A DNA stretch of 64,000 nt from Populus alba (lineage: Eukaryota > Streptophyta > Magnoliopsida > Malpighiales > Salicaceae). The position numbers were made by a program, and so were the translations under genes. The stretch's first letter is position 1; each line of letters starts with the position of its first letter. The notes below the pieces were generated by a model that ran no database searches, was not told the origin of the DNA, and saw only the letters and a list, made by a program, of their open reading frames with translations. The stretch is taken from assembly GCF_005239225.2 (NCBI RefSeq), contig NC_133288.1:18544169-18608168 (forward strand). Direction: 5' to 3'. Positions 53,470 to 64,000 of the stretch are shown here, piece by piece.

Positions 53470-54083
53470 TTATTGTTATATGTTTTTTATTTTTTTATTT
53501 TTTTTTCACAAAAAAAGGGTAAGTTGGTGGATTGTGTATAGAAGTGTGTGTGTGTATAATTGATGTGGGATTCTCTCATGTTAAATATTTCAAAGCAAGA
53601 GCTACAAACAAATTCACGATCTTTAATCAATTATTTCTAATAACTTGGGACAAATTATTTTCCAGAACACATATAAAAAGATACCAGGCCTATATATAAA
53701 TCCTTGTTTTTATAAAACAATTATTTTTTCCCCCAGTTTTTATTTTCTTTAATGAAAGTTTAAGAAAATCAACAAACCAGCAAGGTATTAATTTTTTTAT
53801 ATTCCATATTTATGTGTTGCTTTAATAATTTAGAATGAGAAGCACCAGTCAAAGAAAGACCCAGAGAAAGCACACAGGCACAAGATAGAGGAGGAGATTG
53901 CAGCGGCATCTGCAGTTGGAACCGGTGGATTTGTATTCCATGAGCATCATGAGAAGAAAGCAACCAAGAAAGAGGAAGAAGAGGCTAATGGAAAGAAGCA
54001 CCACCACTTCTAATTGTTTTAATTAAGGAATTAATCTTGTGTGCTACAGGCCTTAATCTTGGTTACGTAACTAATCACTATAG
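53470..54083 (+). pseudogene. Truncated second ASR copy (intron end and exon 2)
   Basis: The intron part from 53470 to about 53640 aligns with about 48905-49070 (GGGTAAGTTGGTGGATTGTG, ATGTGGGATTCTCTCATG). Exon 2 at 53834-54013 is intact: 59 codons and a stop, no frameshift. It differs from the intact copy by a few residues ([35 protein letters not shown]). The acceptor TTTAG is kept. Homology runs on into the 3' region to about 54083. No exon 1 or start codon can be found upstream, so no normal ASR protein is expected. It could still be an exon captured by another transcript. Confidence 0.88.
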
Positions 54084-56113
54084 TAAAAAAACATTCCTTT
54101 CTTCTCTGCTTTTGAAAATATTCCAACAACCATGAACTAAACCCCTGAATTCGGTTCAAGAGGGATACACACCATCTCCATTAGCATGTTGTGAGAAGTA
54201 ACGTTATCATTGTAATTCTTTTAAATTCAAGTATTTATTTTTCCTTCTTCAAAATTATGCTATTGATTGTTATTCAAGCTTATTGAATTGTTTTGAGATA
54301 GCATGTATACTTTTTAATTTCTTTCAATCTGTAATTGTTGTTATGGACTGGAGTAAGAGGCAAAAAAATTAATTTGATTGCTGCAACTCTCATCTTCATT
54401 TATTAGGGAAAAATAAACTAAGTTAAAATTGCCAAACTTTTGAACGTTTACTTAGAATAAATACATAGATTTTATTTCTAAGACTACTGCCGAGTGAATG
54501 AAAATTGTTTTTAGTATTATATTCGCTTGATGGTAAGAAATTAATTAGAGAGCTTTTTCTAATTAATATGCTCATAATCTCATTGATTTTCACTTAGCTT
54601 TAAGGGATATCGAATGTATTTGCTTAATGTGAAAGAATATTTATTTTACTTTAATGATCAACAGATTTATAGGAATTGATTTGTGGATCCTTGAACTAAT
54701 TTAACGACATATCAACTTATTATTTTCAAAATTATTGTTTCTTGAATTTTTCATTCAAATCCCCCGTTCTTTCTCATTTCGGTATACTATAAGAAAATTA
54801 AACGAAATTTCTCTTGGGTTTGACCCGGTTTTTACGATTATATTATAAATTAATTTTGTTTGTAATATTTAAGTTAGAATTATATTTTGGTGGTTCGAAT
54901 GTTGGAATTGATGTTAATATAAAAATTTAACTAAACAACTGCAAATAATCCCAACATTCCTCTCGTGTGAAAATGCAAATAGCAATTGATAGTCTAATAT
55001 ATTTGTTGGGAGTCATGATTTTTGTAACCCTCTCATGGCTTGGTCTTACGTTATCGAACAACAGAAACGTAACTGGCGAATTTCAATAACCAAAACGTGA
55101 GAACACTCTCTGTTTGTTAACAATATTCAATAGGGATCTTGTTATGCTTCAAGGGTGGTGATGAAGGAGGAGAATCCTCGGATTTAACACAAGAACCTTC
55201 AAGAATGTCGCCTTCCTCCGCGGTCCTAGCTTAAAAATCATGGCAGGCCAGCATTGCAGAGTGATGATGCGAATTGCTCGACAACATCCATGACCTAGGT
55301 TAGTCTCTCCATTAAAGAAGAAGAGGATAATTTTCCCGGCGCTGGGTCAAAGAACCCCAACAAGTGTAATGCGATTTCCGAGACACTATAAGGATCTCCT
55401 CAGGTGAACTTCATGAAACAGCTGAGCATAATTAAATGATTTTTCAACTTTTGAATACAAATATGAAATAGTATGGTGTTCGTGACAAGAATCGTCATCA
55501 AGAATTCTATAGCAGATACAATATCATGGGCCTAATTTGACCAGCCCGTTTGATCAGCTTCAGGGTTATTGCGGATACAATATTGCTGGCCCATTTACTA
55601 CTTGACCTTGCTCTCCCATGTATGATTATATAATTTTTGTTCCTGAATCTAAATCAATATTAACTTTGAAAAGCCCAATTGCTAGAGGAAAGCTGCAACT
55701 CCCTTTTGCTTTTAGTTGTCGTTGGCTAGAACAACATCGCTGGCTTCTTAGCTGCAATCCAAATTATTAGTTTTGCTTTTTTATTATTTTTTATTTTGAA
55801 AATATTTATTTAAAAAATAATAATCTATACAAATTAAAAAATATCAGTATAATTCAAAAAATATTTAAAAAATAATCTATACAAATTAAATTATAACCAC
55901 CCACCAATAATTCTATAAAATATCAAAATTTTAATTACCAATTCGAGTTCTATAAACCTTAAAGTTATTGTAGGTTTATATGGTCATTAATTTTAAAACC
56001 TGAAAAATTAATCAAGATACACATAAAATTAAATTAAATATTCATATTAATAAAAAAAAAATTAAAATTTCGACGAATTCACCCGCTGCATCCTCCCGCC
56101 ATTTGTCCAAACA
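54084..56113. other. Intergenic, no gene recognised
   Basis: From 55130 to 55420 the DNA is more GC-rich and looks gene-like, but stops interrupt all frames and no family was seen. The remainder is AT-rich. Confidence 0.35.
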
Positions 56114-56252
56114 AAAGAAAAGAACTACACATTGCTTTCCGGCCAAATCACAACTCCCCATGGTAACAGTACTAATATTTTAAAAAAAATGGTTATTTTT
56201 CTCTCAAAAGATCATGTGTGATATTAAAGAAAAGAACTACACATTGCTTTCC
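56114..56252. repeat. 27-bp direct repeat pair
   Basis: AAAGAAAAGAACTACACATT followed by GCTTTCC occurs at 56114-56140 and again at 56226-56252, apparently identical. The 85 bp between are unrelated. Confidence 0.9.
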
Positions 56253-56330
56253 CAAATCCACTTTGCTTTTGGATTCAAGTGCAATGCATCTTCATGTGAA
56301 ATTGACAGACAAAACTGTCTCCGATTATGA

Positions 56331-56614
56331 CACGTGGCTTCATTTTTTTGCCGTTAGATTAACCCGTAAATCAAGCCATATAGAGTTTTCAGTCTCCAGG
56401 TCTGCTTACGAGTAGTGTTTTTTTTTGTTTTTCCGTATTTGAGAATTTTTAAATTTTTAAAAAAATTTAAATTAACTTAATACACTAATATCAAAAATAA
56501 ATTTAAAAATAAAAAAAAAAACCCCACCAGCTGTCCGAAAAAACGCATAATAAGTACTCCATCGAAAGTGGGACGGGGGGCCACGGTTGATTTGGTCTTT
56601 ATGGTTTACACGTG
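56331..56614. promoter_or_regulatory. Two G-box/ABRE motifs without an adjacent gene
   Basis: CACGTGGC occurs at 56331-56338 and again at 56609-56616. Paired ACGT elements of this type are typical of ABA-responsive promoters. No coding start was found within 1 kb on either strand, so they may be chance or serve an unseen transcript. Confidence 0.3.
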
Positions 56615-56616
56615 GC

Positions 56617-59600
56617 AGGTTCCAGGTGCCTATTTAGCACCATATATGATGATGATAAAGGGTATATTAATCTTTGCTCAGCTCATGATTAGGGGATGAG
56701 CGAAGGCCAGTCTGCTAATCATTCACGTTTTATTAACATCTGATGCTTTGAATAAAAAATAATAATTATTTTTTTATCGCCAGAGTGAATAGCCCGCCCT
56801 CCGAGAAATGAACGAAGCTTGAATAGTGGTGGCGCCGCTAGCAGGGGAGATTGATGTCCGCCGTACATATAAAACTACATGGAGAAACTTTCGCGTAAGT
56901 GATTTTGGCTAGTGAAAATAGGCAAAAGAAAAATGTTATTAGTTAAATAAATAATTTGTGTGTGATATTTTTCAATTTATTGGAAGTTGTGTCATATGGT
57001 GGGTGCTCAATAAACAATAGAGTTTTTTCTTTCTAGTTAGTTTATTTTTTTTTTAGAAATATATTAAAATATTATTATTATTTTTATATTAGTGTATTAA
57101 AATAATTTAAAATAAAATTTGAATTCTTACAAAAAAAAAAATATTTCAAACCACATAAACGACCGTTAGTTTGGAAACTTATTTTTCTTTCACAAAGCGG
57201 CTTTGGAGGCTAGGTTTGCTCTTTTACATAAGCGTCCACCGACAGAAAAGAGGACAGCATGAAATGATTTGTACGTGTGATGAAGAATTACAGCATACAG
57301 TCTAATTGGCTAATGATTATAGGTTATAACGGTCATTTGGTCACTCCGAGAGAATTTTAGCACCCAGGGCTGGGGGGCAAGGGTATTTAAGTCTATTCCC
57401 AACAATCAAGACTATGTGGTATTTCTTTGTTTCAGCAGCCACCATAAGATGATGTCTGGCTTATTCAACTAACACTTCCACACAATCGGTGGTCCTTTCA
57501 GTAGTTTATTATCTCAGCCGTCCATCAATTTTAATGTTATTATCATGGATGGTTAAGATCGCTTTGTGGTCATTGACTTGAGAATCCGAGCATGCAGCCA
57601 GCCAGGGTCAACAGGCCCCCTGAGTTCAGAGTTCTATCTACAGAGGAATGTCAAACTTCCATTGTCTACCTTTTTCTAGTTTTTTCCTAACATTTCAAAA
57701 TTATATCAATTGCATCCTTCCACTGCCCGATTGTTACAAAACTTGTGGTAACTAAGTTTTTTTTTTTGCCCTTTCAAAGCTCTGCAGGGCAATAGAGAGA
57801 TACATGAAACTCAATGAAATAGTTTGTGATTTATCTTTCCATGATAATAATTGTTCCATCAGTTCTCTGGCAATTTACCACAGATTGCCATTAAAATAAT
57901 TTGAAAATGATTGGGGAATATAAAGATAAGAAATTTGAGGAGGTTGTCTTGGCTCAAGGATGATAATTTAATCTGAATATAATAAATATTTATTTAAATA
58001 TAATTATTTAATAATAAATAGAGCATGAATATTTTTAAAAAGACCCTTAAAATTATGGACTTGTTATCAGGGATTGTCAACTGTTGCTGCAAAGTGCTAC
58101 CAACAATAAAGCATGCCTGAAACAAGCCACTAGCAGTCTTCAATTATTGTGAGTCAAACTCCAGAATTATTGTCTTCAATTTTAGCTGCTGATGCTTAAT
58201 AATACAAGAATCTTCATTTCAAAAAAAAAGTGTGGATATAATAGAAATTCAACCCATAATTACTTGCTATCATTTTCTCCACCCACCAAGCCACATGTTC
58301 AATCAAGGGTTCAATTCAAAGATCAAGAGTGAGATGATGTTTTTTAATGAACTTTTACTGGATATGAAATAATTCATGTACAAGCCTGACCGAACATATA
58401 CATGAGCATCAAATTAAAAAATCGTCAATGAGTCGTAATTCAATGTACAGTGATATCCCTGTTTTGTTCAATAAATCTGAATTCTCATGTGCAATAAAAA
58501 AAATTATGTCAAGCATGTGAAAAATATTTTAATTTCTCCAGTTTGCAATGCATGTGTAAGTGTCTGTTCATTAATTACCCTACTAATTTCTACCTTCTTA
58601 GAATAAAGAAAACGCCCTGGTGGCCAGACACATGAGATGTAATAGAAACCAAACCAGACATTATGATGTCTCTGGCATGCACAACTGGATTGGATCTAAC
58701 TGGTTTAGTACTTCATCGTTGCTCATGTTGGTCGCAATGAATTACATTTCCCAGAAGGGAAAGCTTGGAAAATCAAATTTAAGCAGTGTCACTTTGATGA
58801 TTAATGGTGCTAGAAGAAACAAAATGCATCGCCAATATTCTTACTATCAAAAGCACTAGAACCAATCAAGTCTTGCCAGGTTAGGAGGATGGTCCCTTGA
58901 AGTATAAACTACCCAATATACAGAGCACGGATCTGTTCATCTTCCTCAAAAGTTTGAGAAAAGAAGAGGGGGGCAAGTAGGGATAGGGCTGAGCTGCACA
59001 GAAGAAATCTGAAAAGCCAACCCTTATTCCATAGCCACAATGTCCCGCTCAACATTCCACATTCTTCACAATTATTGATTTCCTCATGCTTTTCCACTTT
59101 TCCATCACCTTTTCTGTTTTCCCAAGTGTTGCATTGCAAAAGCTCACGGTCAGACAGTCATGGAAAAGAAACATGGAGTCTTAGCTGGCCACCTGTACGT
59201 TACGAATTACCATTGAAAGTGATATGTCGGGTCATAAGAGCTTGGATGTATATTACAAGGATCGGCTGCGTGAATCCAAAAGAAAACTCGAGTCCATCAT
59301 GTATGTCTAGAAGTGCAACTTGGTATATCCATAAATGTACATATTTTCCTTCTGGTAGAGGTGATGAAGGTTAGGATATAACTAGACCAGATTTCGATCA
59401 AAAACTAAGTGGAGCTGCAGACAATGTCAAGAAAATGATTTGAGAAATTGAAGAAAATCAACGATATTCACTGCTCAAGCATCCACGCTGAATCACCTCG
59501 GACCTCTTTTAGATTAGTTTTTTCAATAGATGTAATTGTAAATGAAGGTTTGAATTAAAAACTTCTTTAAAACACTAATACCTAGTGTCGATTGACCTAC

Positions 59601-61756
59601 AGTTAATTAGCACAATTTCCCTAGTTTGGTAGACAGAAAACATCGAGGTTTCTGTTTCTTTTCTTAACTCTCCTCTCTCCCTTCCCTCGTATTGAAAAAT
59701 GTTCACGAACACATGATGTTATTATCTCGTTTGTGATGTTTTTTTCGTGATTGCACGGCTGCCTAATATGACATATGGAATGATGCATGGATGTTCTTGG
59801 GGAGTTAGTTGAAATCTGCGTTCATTTACTGTCAGTCTGTCACTGTCATTTTCGAAAGAAAAAAAAAATAATTGTAACTTAACATTATGCAGGACCCAAA
59901 ACACAGAGGAATTTGTCGGTGCTTCATGGACCAACAGTACTAGTGGTAGCTGGGGCTCACCATTGATGCACACCTGCACTTGGACATCAATCATCTATGA
60001 GAAAATATGTAGCATAAAGTTGTCGATTATAAAATTTTGCTGACAATTTAGTAGGTTTCTATCACAGCCTATGTCAGTGCCAAGGCCAATTTGACATTCT
60101 GATAAGGAAATCTCATCTGCAATGAGGACCAAGTGTAGAATTGTATAGTCCCTATAATTTTTATCAAACTTTACACCTCATGACAGGCCAGAACATGAAG
60201 TATTAGTGTACACAATCATTGATTAATCTGTTAGAATATAATAGTGCAATGAATGTTAGTGATTGATTAAATATACATTTTCCTGGTCGAGTGGTGACGG
60301 CTGAGAACCTGGTTAGTGAGTAGAGATTCGCTCAAACAAGAACAACCACCGACACTCCACCAACCACAAATCTTGGCCGTGAGATTTCGTCAAGCATTTG
60401 AGCCTAATTTGTATTCCCAGCTGAGGTTTATGGATGCTCCGGAGCTCCTCCGAAGGTAGATACGCTTTAAACCACCAGTCAGTTTGACCTGTAATTCATG
60501 ATAGGTTTGACCTCATGCAATATACCATAAATCAGAGTTTTATGACGATGGGGTGATTCATGCTCTTGCAATAATTGTAGTCTGTGCAAACAGAAGTAGG
60601 AGATTCTGCAGAGCCATTTGTTTTCTAACAGTGATGGTCTCATATATACTTGGTTGGTTCACGCAATTAATACAGAAAAAGAAATTTACAGGATACCCGT
60701 TAAAGAAGCATCCATGCTACATATGCCCCGCTTGCCCTAAATCTCTTTAAGAAATCACCACGAACTCTTCACAAGAACAACCACGCGCATGTGATGCATC
60801 CCGTACACGTCACATATAATTATCTGTAAAATTCCCCCTTGGATTCTTGTAAACGTGCTATATATATTGAAAATGGTTTTACTTGTCTGGTCTTGAATAG
60901 TTTTGTCAGCACAAAAATGCCACAGCCACTCGTTTAAAGGGTCCGTTTGACGAGCAATCCGATTATCGTAATACGCAGGGTGTCTAGATGCTTCCTTGAC
61001 AAAATTAATATACTTCAATTGTTTTTTTCCTAAGCGACAGTTGCTCGGTCACTTCCCGAGAGTTGAAAAAAGAAAATAAAAAAATGTACGGCGAGCTGTC
61101 GATTTTTTAAAGACAATATATTTCTGCTTTTTATTTATATTTATTTAAAAAAAATCAAAGAGTTTTAAAAACATGATTTTACAGAGAAAAAAATTTTATC
61201 GTGACCGACACTTATTGACAGCAAGAAAACGCTAACGAGCTGTCTTGGTCGAGGGCTTTAAGAAAGAAAATTACATTTGTTATCTTGTGTTCGGTTGGGA
61301 TGTCAAATCTGGCAGCTCAACCTGCACGCTCGAGATAAGATAATCGAAAGGAACAACGCCCTTGATTTACACCAATACATTAAATGCGGATGGATCCAGG
61401 TGTCCATTTTGGAAGAAGAAATGGTATTTATGAGACGATGAGGGGAGATTACTTAACCACCTGGTCTGACCAATTAGAAAGCTAACTGAAAATGCAGTAA
61501 ATGATTTAGGTGTGCTCTGCACTTGTTGTGTTTTTCAGGGAAACTATGATTTACCGCTAGATTCTGTACAAATATCATTTCTTCTTAGAATTAGTAAATC
61601 CAGAATTATTATTATTTTTTTCTTACGATTAGAGATGTCATTAGGTCAACACTAAATCCACTTCTCGATCCCGTTAAATACAAGCTATCCATGTTGAAAT
61701 CAAGAGATTCATCATTGTTATTTATTTTATTTACTTTTTACATTCTAATAATAAGG
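56617..61756. other. Intergenic, no gene recognised
   Basis: Base composition is more even than in the repeat regions, especially 57180-57650, 58850-59400 and 60280-60800. Frames up to about 99 codons occur on both strands but overlap and match no family known to me. It could contain a non-coding transcript or an old gene relic. No tRNA box pair was found. Confidence 0.35.
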
Positions 61757-61927
61757 GGGGTGTTTCTTGGCGTGATTTTAAAAAAAAAAACAGTTGTTTA
61801 AAATTAATTTTTTTTAATTACTTGATTGTATTATGTTAAAAATAAATTTTTAAAATAAAAATAATATTTTTTTAATATTTTTTTAGTAAAAAAACATTTT
61901 AAAAAACAAACGACAGCTAAATAGGTG
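61757..61927. repeat. A/T-rich MITE-like element
   Basis: It opens GGGGGGTGTTTCTTGGCGTG and ends AACAAACGACAGCTAAATAG, with a core of TTATGTTAAAAATAAATTTT and poly-A/T tracts. It has the size and structure of the poplar A/T-rich MITE type. A related partial copy lies at about 61985-62100. Confidence 0.5.
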
Positions 61928-62241
61928 TTTAAAAGCTCAGTCTAACTATTCTTTTTTTAAAAATTTTATTTTATTTTTTAAAATTAATTTATGTTTTACT
62001 TTTTAATAGTTTTGATATTCTAATATTAAAAATAATTTTAAAAAATATTATTTTAATGTATTTTTAAGTGAAAAGTACTTTGAAAAGCATATCTATCATG
62101 GTCTTAAATACTCTCGAGACAAAAAAAAACAAAAAAAAAACAAAACTTTTTTTCTTAATTATCAACGTAGACAATATTTCATGTTTTAGAATTATAAAAG
62201 ATCTCATTCTCAGCCCGAGCTCAATATTGCTATTAATTTAA

Positions 62242-63061
62242 GGCTCCGTTTGTTTGTAGGAAAGTGTTTTCCTTTTGGAAAATGAATTCCGGGGAAAGTG
62301 AATTCCAAGAAAGTATTTTTCAATGTTTGGTAGTGTTATGGGAAATGAACTGAAAAACACTTTCCAGTGTTTGGTTGTGTTATGGAAAATGAACTGTAAA
62401 ATAATTTATTAATGAATTAAATTTTTTTTCAAGTTTATCTAATATATATAAAATATTTAATCACTTACAATTGTCATAACCCAATTTTTGACCTTTTTTA
62501 TTTTTATTATTTAAAAAAAAAGATGATGAAAAATAAAAATAAAATAAATGAAGGATGAATTAAAATTTGAGTTAAGGGCAACATGATTGGAAGTTTAAAG
62601 ATTTAATTAAACTCTTGACTAGTTTAATTAATTAAATCAAGGGTTTAATTGGAGAATTGATTTAATTAAATTTTAGATTATTTTAATTAATGAAATCAAA
62701 AGTTTAATTGAAGAATTAATGAGTTTGAGGACTTAATTAAACTTTAATTTAATCAAAAATCCAGGAATTAAATAAAATAAACCAACCGTAATTCTCTGCT
62801 ACAGTAGCAGTGAATTATAATTCGCTGCTACAGTAGCAAGTGAATTAATTCATTGTGCAGCGGTAGGCGTGCGCCACGCACGCCAAAAAAAAAGTGTTTT
62901 CTTTTTATTAACAGAAGGAAAATACTTTCCTTTCCGAACGTTAATTTCTTAAGTTTGATTGGAATTTAGATTCCGTTGACTGCTTTTTCAAATGGCTACC
63001 AAATATGGAAAAACAGAGAAAGTGAATTCCCGAAATCTGTTTTCCTGCAAACAAACACACC
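62242..63061. mobile_element. Harbinger/Tourist-like non-autonomous DNA element
   Basis: It starts GGCTCCGTTTGTTTG and ends CAAACAAACACACC, inverted terminal repeats. TAA precedes the left end (62239-62241) and follows one base after the right end (63063-63065). Subterminal blocks (GAAAGTGAATTCC, CAGTGTTTGGTTGTGTTATG) match those of the element at 31306-32297, but the middle parts differ. Inside, GCTGCTACAGTAGCA-like blocks repeat near 62796 and 62832. No transposase is present. Confidence 0.7.
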
Positions 63062-63264
63062 ATAAGAGTTTATACCAACAACAAATTGAAATATCGGAAG
63101 CTCTTGATTTTCTACTTGAAATAAACACTTTTTTTTTTATTTATTGATTTAATACACGTTTTCCTTGAACGTGATCATTGACACGGGATTGTACATTATT
63201 GAAGATTTGCTTGGATAGTGGTCAGATCACGTATTCTAAACTTTATTTATTTATTTATTTATTT
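63062..63264. other. Short gap between two transposable elements
   Basis: Contains a (TTTA)n run near 63241-63262 and nothing else that I recognise. Confidence 0.5.
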
Positions 63265-63415
63265 GAAAGTGTGGTTATAATTTTTTTTAAAGTAATTTTT
63301 ATATTAAAATAATATTTTTTTAATTTTTAAAAAATTACTTTTTACATTAACATATCAAAACAATTTTAAAAATACAAAAAAATTTAATTTTATTGAAAAC
63401 ACGGGGTACAACCAG
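63265..63415. repeat. A/T-rich MITE, nearly complete
   Basis: The left end AAAGTGTGGTTATAATTTTT and the right end AAACACGGGGTACAACCAGC are partly complementary (GTGGTT...AACCAGC). The core ATATTAAAATAATATTTTTT is followed by ACATTAACATATCAAAACAA. This is the best-preserved copy of the family in the window. Confidence 0.6.
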
Positions 63416-64000
63416 CATTTCCACACCAATTTGACCTGACAAATGTATACTTAATAGAATGTAAAGAAAGTTCGAGTTTTTATTATCTTGGTTCCCTCAA
63501 TTTATTATAATCTAATACTATAATATAGCACAAGATACCTTAAGCCTTCCCAAAGAAAAAGAGATCATGTTAACTGGGCACTCATCCATATGCGCTGCAG
63601 CCATAGTTCCTATATATATACACACACACACACTTTGGATTAGTTTTTTAATGACTAATGGATCCTGAAAAATAAACTAAATAAAGGGTAATTAAACTAT
63701 TCACCTACACTATTTTTTTTTAATATTTAATTAGCTTTTGATAATTACCTAACAATGAACACATTAATTTACGACATATACCTGGATAAAGACAGGCAAT
63801 TAGGTGGTGCACTGCTTTTGTTGCTAACCCAAATAACCTTTAGCACAAAAGTTAGCCATAAAAATTGTGAAATAATGGAAGGACCTTTTAAGAAGCACGT
63901 CGCTGTGCATACAATACAACATGGGAAAGGCCACTCTCACTTTTCTTCGCTGCCAAGGAAAACATCCAATTTGCAGGAAGTTATACAGAAAAGGGTGGAC
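63416..64000. other. Window end, no gene recognised
   Basis: Short AT/AC simple repeat near 63613-63634 (TATATATA then CACACACACA). The last 100 bp become less AT-rich and could be the flank of a gene outside the window. Confidence 0.4.

Overview
The window looks like nuclear DNA of a dicot tree, most probably a poplar (Populus, Salicaceae). It is very AT-rich between genes and dense in introns. It carries A/T-rich MITE copies and degenerate tandem repeats of kinds I associate with poplar, and the proteins read as eudicot. The genus is inferred from repeat style and protein feel, not from a search. Exons were assembled by hand from splice sites (GT or GC donors, AG acceptors), phase and family knowledge. 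I found no tRNA, rRNA, CRISPR or plasmid-like features, and no system that I would call undescribed.

Layout. 1-4.4 kb: repeat-derived intergenic DNA. 4.4-6.3 kb: a UPF0496 membrane-associated gene (+) with a tiny first exon and a one-base frameshift. 6.3-15.6 kb: repeats, including a dead Ty3/gypsy gag piece, two exact short tandem duplications and a long degenerate array. 15.6-23.2 kb: a complete 14-exon sterol 3-beta-glucosyltransferase (UGT80B1/TT15-like, +). 23.8-24.6 kb: a citrate-binding-protein-like secreted protein (-) with a premature stop 23 codons before its usual end. 27.3-30.6 kb: a sphingomyelin-synthase-like membrane protein (+). 31.3-32.3 kb: a Harbinger/Tourist-like element. 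33.4-35.8 kb: chloroplast thioredoxin y (+). 36.7-39.8 kb: a SET-domain protein (+) with two compensating one-base frameshifts. 43.6 kb: first exon of a GID1-like gibberellin receptor with no second exon. 44.2-46.0 kb: an array of short palindromic units. 48.5-49.5 kb: an ASR (abscisic-stress-ripening, ABA/WDS) gene (+). 50.2-54.1 kb: a broken tandem copy of the ASR gene that keeps a promoter piece and exon 2 but has lost exon 1. 54-64 kb: no convincing gene, several repeats.

From memory, thioredoxin y2, the sphingomyelin-synthase-like gene and UGT80B1 sit in this order in Arabidopsis (At1g43560, At1g43580, At1g43620), and the SET gene resembles At1g43245. The middle of the window therefore appears to be a conserved microsyntenic block. 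Beyond that the genes share no obvious pathway. Two act on membrane lipids (steryl glucosides, sphingolipid-type head-group transfer), one on plastid redox, one probably on protein methylation, and ASR on drought/ABA protection.

Four coding interruptions (three one-base indels, two of them at homopolymers, and one nonsense codon) in otherwise well-preserved genes mean that either this haplotype has several recently damaged genes or the sequence has residual errors. Read mapping would separate these.
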